From Burkholderia sp. Nafp2/4-1b (lineage in GTDB: Bacteria; Pseudomonadota; Gammaproteobacteria; Burkholderiales; Burkholderiaceae): 64,000 nt of DNA. The DNA lies in contig NZ_ML058600.1 of NCBI RefSeq assembly GCF_003635165.1, forward strand, positions 1 to 64,000, read 5' to 3'. This document shows positions 1 through 7,904 of this stretch, piece after piece. Position numbers and translations under genes: made by a program. A model generated the notes under the pieces. That model worked only from the letters and a program-made list of their open reading frames with translations, made no database searches and had not been told where the DNA came from. Positions within the stretch are counted from its first letter, which is position 1. Every line of letters begins with the position of its first letter.

Positions 1-152
1 ATATGGAAAGGAATATCGTCTTGATGGGAATTTATTAAATTAAGTGAAAATACCGGCGCATAATAGGTTCCGGGTTTTCTGCCGCAAAGTAATAATTTGT
101 TACGGCACTCGCCATTCCGAGAAACGCCAGTGCGGGACCGATTCCAGACGCA

Positions 153-183
153 CAAATAAAAAGCCGGACGACAAGTCCGGCTT
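153..183 (-). terminator. Intrinsic terminator of the oligomer hydrolase gene
   Basis: A 9-bp perfect inverted repeat (AAGCCGGAC / GTCCGGCTT, 161-169 and 175-183) with a 5-base loop lies just past the stop codon of the minus-strand hydrolase gene. Read on the minus strand it is followed by a U-rich run (complement of 153-162). Bases 1-150 beyond it are AT-rich and hold no gene that I can support. Confidence 0.75.
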
Positions 184-208
184 CGGAAACGCGGCGCGGC
201 GGAGGTCG

Positions 209-2299
209 TCAAAGCGGCACGTCGATCGCGCCGGCGCTGGCCGTGATCGCATTGGCACCGGGCGCCGTCGCGATCGGCGGCAGGTTCGCGCTCGTCAGTG
301 CCGGTGCGGCGCCCGGCGTACCGCCGCGCGGCACCGTGCGGATCACTTGCGACGGCGGCAACGCGGCGCCGTTCTTCAGGTGCCGCCACATCAGGTTCAG
401 CGCCTGCACGTTGTAGTAGTGGACCGGCACGAAGCGCGTGTCGAAGCCCGCCACGGGCAGGAACGCGTCGAAGTGCTGGCCGTTCGTCACCTCGTAGAAC
501 ACGAGCTGGCTGCGGCCGCCTTCGCTGATGCTGTTCTGCGCCATGTACGCGCGCGACGCGTGGTTCACCGGCACGAGCGCATCGCTGCGGCCCTGCACGA
601 TGATCGCGGGCTTGCCCTGCAGGTTAGCGTTCACGCGCACGGCGTCGACGTTCGCCGGCATGTCGAGCATCCCGTTGGTCCACAGCTGGCGCAGGCACAG
701 CGCGCCGGCGAAGCTCGCGTCGGGCGTCGCGAGCCGGTGATCGACGCCCGCGCCGGTGTTGAACACGAGGTTGATGCCGGCCGTCGGCGGCACGCCGTTG
801 CCAAGCCCGAACACGGCCGGCATCGGCGACGTGGCAGGCGCCGCGACCGCGCCCGTCCCCGCGGCGGTGGTCGCGAAGCTGAAATTGCACAGGTTGTCGG
901 TCACGCGCGAGCGCGTGTACGCATTCGCGTAGGTCACGGCGATCGCCGGAATCGCCTGCGAATCCCACATCGACGCCTGCAGCAGGTCGGAATCGGCGAG
1001 ATAGCCGGCTGCATGCAGCTGCGCGAGCGCGTCGGCGGCCTGGCTTTGCGTGTCGGCGCCCGACACGAGGCCCGCCGCGGCGAGCGTCGCGCAGCGCTGC
1101 GTGCGGATCGACTGCGTGGTGGCGAGCGGCAGCCCGCTCAGGTACGGCTCGCCGGCGAGCGACGCGGCCGCGGCCGCGCACGGCTGCAGCAGGTTCGCGA
1201 GCGTCGCGTAGTCGGCCAGCGGCCGGCCGAACGACGGCACCGGCTGACCGCCCTCGCGCACGACCGCGTTCGCCGCGAGCCGCACGTTCACCTGCGGCTC
1301 GCCGACCACGACCGCGGTGATCCAGCGGCGCGTGTCCTGCTCGGCCGCCGCGAGCGCGGCGCCGCCGCCGTTGCTGACGGATGCCGCGATCGTCGTGATG
1401 TCGCCCGCGCGGTAGCGCACGCCGTGCTGCGAGCCGTCGAGCAGCGGGCCGAACTGTTCGTTGAGCGCCCAGTACGCGAATTCGACCGCCTGCAGCGTCG
1501 CGTGACCCCAGTCCTGCTCGGGATTCTGCTGCGAATGCGCGTGCTTGAACGCGTAGCGGTTCGGGAAGCGGCTGTTGAACGCGGCCAGGTCGCCGCTCGT
1601 CACGTTGGCGGTGAAGAGGCTGGCACTGCCGGCCAGCACCGCGTCGGCGAGCGTGCCGTCGATCAGCGTGATCGTGTCGGAGCCGAGCTCGTGCGCGCCG
1701 TTGCCGCCGCCCTTGTCGTTGTACGCGACCGCGCAACCGCGCTTCAGGCCCCATTCGCCGGCCGCCGAGATCGCGCCGTACACGCCGCGCGAGCCCGACG
1801 ACGTCGCGGTGACGATGCACGGCTGCGCGGGATCGAAGCTCGCGGGCACCTGCACGAGCAGCGTCACGTTCTTGCGGCCGCTGCCGTCGTCGGAATACGC
1901 GAGATATTCGGTGCCGGGGATCTTGCCTTCGCCGAGCGTGTCGTTGCCGTCGAGATCGACGTTCGGCCCCCAGAAACGGCCGTAGCCGCCGTTCGCGCTC
2001 ATGTCGACGAGCGCGCGGTAGTTCGACCAGATGGCGACGCGGCGCAATTCGGCGCTGGTCGGCCGGGATGGATTCGCGAACGCGGGTGCGGTCGCGGTGG
2101 CCAGGCCGGTCTTGCCGAGGCCGGCCGTCAGCAGGTCGTCGCTCGTGCCGTCATAGGCGGTCGTGCGCACGCTGCCGGACACGAAACCGGGTAGCCGGTT
2201 GCGCTCGCTCGATTCGTCGCCGTTGCAGGCGCCGAGCAACGTGACGGCGGCCAGTGCCGCGCCGACCAGAATCCGACTGCCCCACCCGTGCGTCGTCAT
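209..2299 (-). CDS. D-(-)-3-hydroxybutyrate oligomer hydrolase, predicted lipoprotein
   Basis: About 696 aa. It hydrolyses oligomers of 3-hydroxybutyrate to monomer, completing breakdown of poly-3-hydroxybutyrate. The start MTTHGWGS at 2299 is preferred over upstream in-frame starts because a GAGAGG ribosome site lies just before it and because it puts a signal peptide at the N-terminus: hydrophobic LVGAALAAVTLL followed by a lipobox-like LGAC. Residues after the Cys match the 3HB-oligomer hydrolase family over its usual length of about 700 aa. An SVSNGGG segment in the middle is the likely nucleophilic serine loop. No polymer depolymerase lies beside it. The gene is monocistronic, with a terminator directly after the stop. 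Family assignment is confident; whether the mature protein is lipidated or secreted is inferred. Confidence 0.85.
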   Translation of the reverse strand: MTTHGWGSRILVGAALAAVTLLGACNGDESSERNRLPGFVSGSVRTTAYDGTSDDLLTAGLGKTGLATATAPAFANPSRPTSAELRRVAIWSNYRALVDMSANGGYGRFWGPNVDLDGNDTLGEGKIPGTEYLAYSDDGSGRKNVTLLVQVPASFDPAQPCIVTATSSGSRGVYGAISAAGEWGLKRGCAVAYNDKGGGNGAHELGSDTITLIDGTLADAVLAGSASLFTANVTSGDLAAFNSRFPNRYAFKHAHSQQNPEQDWGHATLQAVEFAYWALNEQFGPLLDGSQHGVRYRAGDITTIAASVSNGGGAALAAAEQDTRRWITAVVVGEPQVNVRLAANAVVREGGQPVPSFGRPLADYATLANLLQPCAAAAASLAGEPYLSGLPLATTQSIRTQRCATLAAAGLVSGADTQSQAADALAQLHAAGYLADSDLLQASMWDSQAIPAIAVTYANAYTRSRVTDNLCNFSFATTAAGTGAVAAPATSPMPAVFGLGNGVPPTAGINLVFNTGAGVDHRLATPDASFAGALCLRQLWTNGMLDMPANVDAVRVNANLQGKPAIIVQGRSDALVPVNHASRAYMAQNSISEGGRSQLVFYEVTNGQHFDAFLPVAGFDTRFVPVHYYNVQALNLMWRHLKNGAALPPSQVIRTVPRGGTPGAAPALTSANLPPIATAPGANAITASAGAIDVPL

Positions 2300-2391
2300 A
2301 GCCGACCTCTCGATATCGATATCGTGATCGGTCCGCCGCCGCGTCGGGCGCGGCTCGCGGCCATCGGGAAAACGCCGGGTCGCCCCGCGTA

Positions 2392-2406
2392 TTCCTTCCG
2401 AAGGAA
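2392..2406. promoter_or_regulatory. 15-bp palindrome upstream of the oligomer hydrolase
   Basis: TTCCTTC C GAAGGAA, 7-bp perfect arms with a single central base, lies about 93 bases upstream of the hydrolase start. It could be a regulator site, but no family was recognised and it could be chance. Confidence 0.3.
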
Positions 2407-2534
2407 GTGCCGTTCGAGGCATGCCCTGTCGGTCAACCTGCCCCGCGGGCACGCTGTGGTGCAAACGGGCCCCGGCATGCCGAGGCCCGCCTGAAAGCGG
2501 GCGCGGGCGACGCTGGTGCGCCGCTCGCCCGGCG

Positions 2535-2900
2535 TTATTGCTGCTGAACCGTCAGCTTGTTCGAGACCGACGTCACGCCCTTCACGCCCTTCGCCGCCTC
2601 TTCCGCCTTGTCGATCTGAGCCTGGTCGGGCACCGTGCCCTCCAGCGTGATCGCGCCGCCCTTCGAGCGCACGACGAGGCTCGACACGTCGATGCCGCCT
2701 GCCTTCGTGATTGCCTTGCGCACCGCGTAGCCGAGCTGGCGGTTCGCCTTCTTCGCGGTCTTGGCCGCCGCCTTCGGCGAGCTCGCTGCCGCGGCCGGCG
2801 CTTCGGTGGCCGCCGCATCGCTGGACTGCGCGTACACGCTGCCCGTCAGACAGGCCGCCACGGCCGCAACACCCAACGCTCTCAACACGATCGACTTCAT
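2535..2900 (-). CDS. BON-domain periplasmic protein
   Basis: 121 aa. An N-terminal signal peptide ends near VYAQ (about residue 25). An Ala/Lys-rich linker follows, then one BON domain over roughly residues 55-118, with the family's glycine pattern (GGIDVSSLVV, GAITLEGTVP, GVKGVTSVSNKLTV). BON proteins of the OsmY type sit in the periplasm, probably bind phospholipid or surfaces, and are often stress induced. The gene stands alone between the hydrolase and a divergent TAXI gene. A GGAG-like ribosome site (complement of ctcctt) sits at good spacing before the ATG. Its particular role here is unknown. Confidence 0.8.
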   Translation of the reverse strand: MKSIVLRALGVAAVAACLTGSVYAQSSDAAATEAPAAAASSPKAAAKTAKKANRQLGYAVRKAITKAGGIDVSSLVVRSKGGAITLEGTVPDQAQIDKAEEAAKGVKGVTSVSNKLTVQQQ

Positions 2901-3365
2901 GCTATCTCCTTGTAACTTCGGAACGGCCGTGCACAGTACGGCCGGACACCCCCAAAGGCAGCCGGCCCGCGCGCGAACGGGCGGGACGGCCGATGATTTC
3001 CACGGCGATGCGAGAGAGGCGACACGGGCCGGCGGCCGGCGCGCGCGAATGCGGGCCGGCCGGGCCGGACAGCCGCCGGCCGGACGCGCCCGGTCTCATT
3101 GCGTGCCGGGTCGCGCGCGAATCGGGCGCGGCTGCGTCGCACAATGTAATCCAGCGCCCGCCGAAGCGCAAAGCTTTTGACGCGCGGGCCCTCGCCCCTC
3201 CCCCGCCGCCGGCCGTCGCGGCCACCCGGGCAACCCCGCGCGAGCCGGCCGCCGACTCGCGCACGCCGCGGGAAACCGGGTACCATCGCCGCCAGAACAT
3301 GCATCGCGTGCAGCGTCCTAGCGCGCCGTCATCGATGCGTCACGCCCGTGTCATCCGCCGACTTC
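2901..3365. other. Intergenic region between divergent BON and TAXI genes
   Basis: 465 bases of very GC-rich sequence with several GGCCGG-type inverted repeats (around 3020-3080) but no recognisable operator, RNA or terminator. It must hold both promoters. A TACCAT hexamer near 3281-3286 could be a -10 element for the TAXI gene; I see no convincing -35. Confidence 0.4.
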
Positions 3366-4814
3366 ATGAAGCCAGCCAGCCCCCGCCCGCCGCGCCGCAT
3401 CCTCGCCCGCTTCGTCGCGGTGTCGTGGCGCGACCTCGCGCTGTCGATCGGCCCGACCGTGCTGCTCGCGGCCGGCGCGGTCTGGCTCGCGGTCAAGCTG
3501 ATCCAGCCGGCGCCGCCGTCCACCCTTGCGATTTCGGCCGGCCCGCCCGGCAGCACGTACTGGAACGCCGCGCAGAAATACAAGACGATCCTCGCGAAGA
3601 ACGGCGTCACGCTCGACGTCGAGTCGTCCGAAGGGTCCGCGCAGAACCTCGCGCGGCTGTCGAATCCGAAGGCGCCGGTGGACGTCGGCTTCGTGCAGAG
3701 CGGCATCGGCCCGAAGGAGCGCGACGAACACCTGATGTCGCTCGGCAGCATCGGCTACGTGCCGCTCGCGATCATGTACCGCGGCCCCGTCGTCGCGCGC
3801 CTGTCCGACTTCAAGGGCAAGCGCCTCGCGCTCGGCGCGGAAGGCAGCGGCGCCCGCGAGTTGAGCCTCGCGCTGCTGAAGATGAACGGCATCCTGCCGG
3901 GCGGCTCGACGGAACTGCTGCCGACCGCCGGCGAGGACGCCGCGACCGCACTGCTCGACGGCAAGATCGATGCCGCGTTCCTGTCCGGCGACTCGACCCA
4001 GATTCCGGTGATGGCGAAGCTGTTCCGCGCGCCCGGCGTGCACGTGTACTCGTTCACGCAGGCCGACGCGTACGCGCGGCGCTTTCCGTACCTGACCGCG
4101 ATCACGCTGCCGATGGGCGTCTACGATCTCGGCCGCAACCTGCCGCCCGCCGACATCCATACGGTCGCGCCGACCATCGAGCTGGTCGCCCGCGACTCGC
4201 TGCACCCCGCGCTGTCCGACCTGCTGATCGAAGCCGCGCGCGAAGTGCACGGCCACGCGACGATCCTGCAGCACGCGGGCGAATTCCCGTCGCCCGTCAC
4301 GCGCGGCTTCCCGCTGTCGGACGACGCGGCGCGCTATTACAAGTCCGGCAAGACCTTCCTGTACCGGCGGCTGCCGTTCTGGGTCGCGAGCCTCGTCGAC
4401 CGGCTGCTCGTCGTGGTGGTGCCGCTGATCGTCGTGCTGATCCCCGGGCTGCGCCTCGTGCCGTCGCTGTACGGCTGGCGCGTGCGCTCGCGCATCTATC
4501 GCTGGTACGGCGCGCTGATCGCCCTCGAGCGCCGTGCGCTCGGCGAGCACACGGCCGACGAACGCATCCAGCTGCTCAACGAGCTCGACGACATCGAGGA
4601 AGCCGTGAACCGGATGAAGATGCCGCTCGCGTACGCCGGGCAGTTCTACGTGCTGCGCGAGCACATCGGCTTCGTGCGCGAGCGGCTGACCGCGCACGAC
4701 CACGACGTCGCCGCGGCAACGGCGGTCACGCCGGGCGCCGGCGCCGCGGCGCACACCGACGTTGCACCGCAACCAAACGGCGAGCCCCCTCGGGCGACTC
4801 CCGGTTCCGCGTGA
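3366..4814 (+). CDS. TAXI-family TRAP-type solute-binding protein with C-terminal membrane domain
   Basis: 482 aa from the ATG at 3366. Upstream in-frame starts would only add an Arg/Pro-rich tail. Residues about 22-44 form a membrane anchor (TVLLAAGAVWLAVKLI). The TAXI periplasmic binding domain follows (SAGPPGSTYW, GFVQSGIG, GAEGSGAREL, AFLSGDSTQIPVMAKL). Near residue 340 there is a second hydrophobic stretch (LLVVVVPLIVVLIPGL), then a cytoplasmic tail containing a short charged helix. Classical TAXI proteins are secreted and feed a TRAP permease, but no DctQ/DctM-type permease is nearby. This membrane-tethered subclass is common as an orphan gene in beta-proteobacteria; its ligand is unknown. 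Confidence 0.8.
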   Translation: MKPASPRPPRRILARFVAVSWRDLALSIGPTVLLAAGAVWLAVKLIQPAPPSTLAISAGPPGSTYWNAAQKYKTILAKNGVTLDVESSEGSAQNLARLSNPKAPVDVGFVQSGIGPKERDEHLMSLGSIGYVPLAIMYRGPVVARLSDFKGKRLALGAEGSGARELSLALLKMNGILPGGSTELLPTAGEDAATALLDGKIDAAFLSGDSTQIPVMAKLFRAPGVHVYSFTQADAYARRFPYLTAITLPMGVYDLGRNLPPADIHTVAPTIELVARDSLHPALSDLLIEAAREVHGHATILQHAGEFPSPVTRGFPLSDDAARYYKSGKTFLYRRLPFWVASLVDRLLVVVVPLIVVLIPGLRLVPSLYGWRVRSRIYRWYGALIALERRALGEHTADERIQLLNELDDIEEAVNRMKMPLAYAGQFYVLREHIGFVRERLTAHDHDVAAATAVTPGAGAAAHTDVAPQPNGEPPRATPGSA

Positions 4815-4907
4815 GCGGCCAATCCGCGATCATTGCTGCATCCGCGCGCCACCGCGTAACATGAAGGCCGCCGCCAGGCGCGCACGCCCCACCCTCTGGA
4901 GATCGCC

Positions 4908-5546
4908 ATGACAACCGGCCTCGACACCGCCCAACCCGCCTGGTTCTACGACTTCGTGTCGCCGTTCTCCTACCTGCTGCTGGAGCAGCACGACAAGTGG
5001 CCGGACATGCCGTTCGAACCCGTCGCGGTATCGCTGCCCGACCTGCAGCGCCACTGGGGGCAACGTTCGAGCGCCGACGTGCCGGCCAAGCGCGTGTTCA
5101 CGTACCGCCACGCGCTGTTTCGCGCCGAACAGCTCGGCATCCGCTTCAAGATGCCACCCGCGCATCCGTTCGACTCCGACAAGGTGCTGCGCCTCGCGAT
5201 CGCGCTGCGCGCCGACATCGCGACGGTGTTGGAAATGTTCCGCTTCATCTGGCACGACGGCAACGATCCATCGACGCCCGACGGCTTCGCCGCCCTGTGC
5301 AAACGCGTGGGCGTGAACCACGGCAACGAGCTGATCGAATTCGAGGAAACGAGCGCGCAGTTGCGCCGCAACACCGACGATGCGATCGCGCTCGGCGTGT
5401 TCGGCGTGCCGACCTTCTGGATGAACCAGCAACTGTTCTGGGGCGAGGACGCGCTGCCGATGGTGCTGTACTGTGCGCGCACGCCGAACTGGCTCGAGTC
5501 GCGCGAGGTCAAGCGGATCAGCGCGCTCGCCAAAGGGCGCGCGTGA
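4908..5546 (+). CDS. 2-hydroxychromene-2-carboxylate isomerase / DsbA-family protein
   Basis: 212 aa, thioredoxin-fold protein of the GST-kappa/HCCA isomerase branch. FYDFVSPFSYLLLEQ at the N-terminus is the family signature, with Ser in place of the redox Cys pair. GVFGVPTFWMN near the C-terminus is the cis-Pro loop that binds glutathione in this family. The named activity is a step of naphthalene breakdown, but most genomic members lie outside such pathways, as here, and probably act as glutathione-dependent isomerases of unknown substrate. A GGAG ribosome site precedes the ATG. It is followed after 69 bases by a LysR gene on the same strand. Confidence 0.8.
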   Translation: MTTGLDTAQPAWFYDFVSPFSYLLLEQHDKWPDMPFEPVAVSLPDLQRHWGQRSSADVPAKRVFTYRHALFRAEQLGIRFKMPPAHPFDSDKVLRLAIALRADIATVLEMFRFIWHDGNDPSTPDGFAALCKRVGVNHGNELIEFEETSAQLRRNTDDAIALGVFGVPTFWMNQQLFWGEDALPMVLYCARTPNWLESREVKRISALAKGRA

Positions 5547-5615
5547 TGGCCGGTATCACGCACGCGAACGCGCGGCTGCGGTAAGGTTACGCGTCCCCCG
5601 AATCACCCATTTCCG

Positions 5616-6563
5616 ATGGAAGACGACGACCGTACCGCCTCGCTCGACATCTGGCTCGTGCGCGTGTTGCGCACGCTGCTGCTCGAGCGCAGCGTCACGC
5701 AAACCGCGCTGCGGCTGAACCAGACCCAGCCCGCGATCAGCACCGCGCTGCGCAAGCTGCGCGAGACGCTGAACGACCCGATACTCGTGCGCGGCAAATC
5801 CGGGATGGTGCCGACCGAATACGGCACATCGCTGCTCGGCGCCGCGTCGCGCGCGCTGCGCGAGGTCGACTTCATCGCGACGCCGCACGGCGACTTCGAT
5901 CCGTCGTCCGCGCGACGCACGTTCCGCGTCGCCGCGCCCGACTACCTGAACGATTTCTTCATGCCGACGCTGATCGAGCGCTTTCGCGACGCGGCGCCGC
6001 ATGCGCATCTGGAAATCGATTCGCTGAATCCCGCGCTCGATCATGCGGAAGCGCTCGAATCGGGCGCGCTCGACCTCGTGATCGGCAACTGGCCGAAGCC
6101 CGACCCGCGGTTCGCGCGCCAGGACCTGTTCTCCGACACGATCGTCTGCCTGATGCGCGACGCGCATCCGCTCGCACGCGAACCGCTGACGCGCGAAGCG
6201 TACGCAGCGGCCGCGCATGTCGCGCCGACGCCGTACACCGGCGACAAGCGCAACGCGATCGAGATCGGCCTCGCCCGCGCGCGCCTCACGCGACGGATCG
6301 TGACGACGCTGCCGTACTTCGGCATCGTGCCGCAGGTGCTGCTGCAGTCGGACCTGATCTTCACGACGACGCGCCGCTTCGCGACGCACTATGCGCAGCT
6401 GCTGCCGCTCGTCGTCGTCACGCCGCCGGTGCCGTTTCCGCGCATCAAGAGCTACCTGCTCACGCACCCGCAGCCCGATCGCCCGACCGACATCGCGTGG
6501 CTGTGCGCGCTGATGCAGAACGTGTCCGACGAGCTGACGGCCGCACGCGGGCGCAGGCGGTAA
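5616..6563 (+). CDS. LysR-family transcriptional regulator (NodD-like branch)
   Basis: 315 aa. The winged HTH is at residues about 10-70 (SVTQTALRLNQTQPAISTAL, then the DPILVRG loop typical of NodD/PnbR-like members). The effector domain covers residues about 95-300 (FRVAAPDYLNDFFMPTLIERF). The regulator lies downstream of the HCCA-isomerase-like gene on the same strand. LysR proteins usually control a divergent or adjacent gene, so that isomerase is the best candidate target; this is inference. The inducer is unknown. Confidence 0.88.
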   Translation: MEDDDRTASLDIWLVRVLRTLLLERSVTQTALRLNQTQPAISTALRKLRETLNDPILVRGKSGMVPTEYGTSLLGAASRALREVDFIATPHGDFDPSSARRTFRVAAPDYLNDFFMPTLIERFRDAAPHAHLEIDSLNPALDHAEALESGALDLVIGNWPKPDPRFARQDLFSDTIVCLMRDAHPLAREPLTREAYAAAAHVAPTPYTGDKRNAIEIGLARARLTRRIVTTLPYFGIVPQVLLQSDLIFTTTRRFATHYAQLLPLVVVTPPVPFPRIKSYLLTHPQPDRPTDIAWLCALMQNVSDELTAARGRRR

Positions 6564-6598
6564 AGCGGCACTGAGAGGCGACACTGAAGCGGCACTGA
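6563..6598 (+). repeat. Duplicated 12-mer after the LysR stop codon
   Basis: AAGCGGCACTGA occurs at 6563-6574 and again at 6587-6598, separated by GAGGCGACACTG, itself a degenerate copy of the second half. The first copy begins at the last base of the TAA stop. No stem-loop or T-run follows. Confidence 0.6.
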
Positions 6599-6652
6599 CG
6601 CCGCGCCGACCCTTCGCACGACGGCCCGCGCGCGTTCACGTCGTCCCGCCGC

Positions 6653-7054
6653 TCAGGCTGTGCAGAACGTTTCCTGAAGATGGGTCCAGCGCACGACGCC
6701 TGCCGCGTCGCGCGCGAACACGGCCGTCGCGCGACGCGCGGGCAATTCGCCCGACGCCGCGTGCTGCGCTTCGAGATAGGTGAGCACCGCATGCGACGCG
6801 CCGGCCGCGAGCACGCGGATATCCGACAGCGCGATGCGCAGCCCCGGCTTCGCACCGCAGAGCGTCGCGAACAGCGCGTGCGTGCCGTCGCGGTCGAGCA
6901 CGCGACCGTCGGTCATGATCATCGTGAATTCGGCGGAAAAAGGCGCGAGCAGCGCAGCGAGCGCCGCGGGTGCGGTATCGGCGCCGGCGAGCCAGCGTTC
7001 GATGGCGACGACGCTCGCATCGAGCGCGTCGAGATAGACCTCATGATCGGACAT
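6653..7054 (-). CDS. NTF2-like (SnoaL/DUF4440-type) protein
   Basis: 133 aa from MSDHEVYLDALD. The longer in-frame start at 7138 would add an unconvincing Arg-rich stretch. The pattern is that of the cone-shaped NTF2 fold: an N-terminal helix pair (SVVAIERWLAGADTAPAALA), then FSAEFTMIMTDGRVLDRDGTHALFATL and C-terminal strands ending RDAAGVVRWTHLQETF. Such proteins bind small hydrophobic ligands or act as isomerases and hydrolases; no function can be assigned. It lies on the same strand as xdhC, about 100 bases downstream of it, so could be transcribed with the xdh genes. Confidence 0.65.
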   Translation of the reverse strand: MSDHEVYLDALDASVVAIERWLAGADTAPAALAALLAPFSAEFTMIMTDGRVLDRDGTHALFATLCGAKPGLRIALSDIRVLAAGASHAVLTYLEAQHAASGELPARRATAVFARDAAGVVRWTHLQETFCTA

Positions 7055-7151
7055 GGCGCGTGCATGAAATACGCGCGGCCCGATGCCGCGCGCTCCGTGC
7101 AGTGTAGGCAAAAACGCACCGGCGCGCGTCGCGCGCAACGGTTGCGGGTTG

Positions 7152-7820
7152 CTAGCGCGCGCAGCTCACGTCGTCGCGCACGCGCCCGGCCGCCGCGGCC
7201 TTCGCATCGGCAACCGGCATCCCCGAGCGCGCCTGCAGCAATTCCGCGCAGACGGCCACCGCGATCGCGCCGGGCACCTTGTCGACGATGCCGGCGACGC
7301 CGATCGGACACACCATCTCCACGAGCCGCGCCGGATCGACGCCGCGCGCGGCGAGCCGGCGCTCGAACTTCACGCGCTTCGTGCGCGAACCGATCATCCC
7401 GAAGTACGCGAAGTCGCGCCGCCGCATGATCTGCGCGGCGAGCGAGAAGTCGAGCGCATGGTTGTGCGTCATCACGAGGAAGTACGCGCCGGGCGGCGCC
7501 GCATCGACAATCGCTTCCGGTATGTCGGTCGGCTCCGGCTGCACGTTCGGCGGACATTCGTCCGGGAACAGCTCGTCGCGTGTGTCGACCCACTGCACGA
7601 CGCACGGCAATGCGCCGAGCAGCGTGACGAGCGCGTGGCCGACGTGCCCCGCGCCGAACAGCACGATGTGCATCGGCGGCGGCGTGGCGCTCGCGCGGTT
7701 GCGCTGGCCGGTGCCCGGCGCGAACGGCTGAAGCTGCGACGGCGCGCTGCCGCACGCGCCGTTGCATCCGGCGGCGCGCGCCTGCGACGCGGCGCGCGGC
7801 GAACGAGCGGGGCCGTTCAT
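7152..7820 (-). CDS. xdhC: Xanthine dehydrogenase accessory protein XdhC, N-terminally short
   Basis: 222 aa from the ATG at 7820. XdhC binds molybdenum cofactor, promotes its sulfuration and inserts it into XdhB. The C-terminal Rossmann domain is intact: HIVLFGAGHVGHALV, then WVDTRDELFP, YFLVMTHNHALDF, YFGMIGSRTKRVKFERRL and MVCPIGVAGIVDK. The usual N-terminal XdhC/CoxI domain (about 100-150 residues with a GS.PR.xG motif) is missing; only about 50 low-complexity residues precede the Rossmann fold. Full-length relatives are usually well over 300 aa. The gene follows xdhB, with a 28-codon reading frame squeezed between. It may be a shortened functional form or a decayed gene; MHIVLFGAG could also serve as start. 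Confidence 0.75.
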   Translation of the reverse strand: MNGPARSPRAASQARAAGCNGACGSAPSQLQPFAPGTGQRNRASATPPPMHIVLFGAGHVGHALVTLLGALPCVVQWVDTRDELFPDECPPNVQPEPTDIPEAIVDAAPPGAYFLVMTHNHALDFSLAAQIMRRRDFAYFGMIGSRTKRVKFERRLAARGVDPARLVEMVCPIGVAGIVDKVPGAIAVAVCAELLQARSGMPVADAKAAAAGRVRDDVSCAR

Positions 7821-7903
7821 GCCGGCCTCCGCCGCGCCGTCCCGACGAGGCTGACCGCCCCGTCGGGGTCCGCGCACCAAGCGAGCGTAGAGTGGCCGTT
7901 CAT
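7817..7903 (-). CDS. Possible 28-codon leader frame or XdhC remnant
   Basis: ATG at 7903 lies one base after the xdhB stop. The frame ends in TGA overlapping the ATG of xdhC (ATGA at 7817-7820). The peptide begins MNGHSTLAWCADPDGAV and resembles nothing I recognise. Its tight coupling to both neighbours suggests either translation as a linker frame or the remains of the original xdhC 5' end after a deletion and frameshift. Confidence 0.3.
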   Translation of the reverse strand: MNGHSTLAWCADPDGAVSLVGTARRRPA

Positions 7904-7904
7904 C

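Noticed and set aside
2485..2502. GCCCGC / GCGGGC stem after the BON gene as terminator
   Set aside because: Short stem and no T-run on the minus strand.
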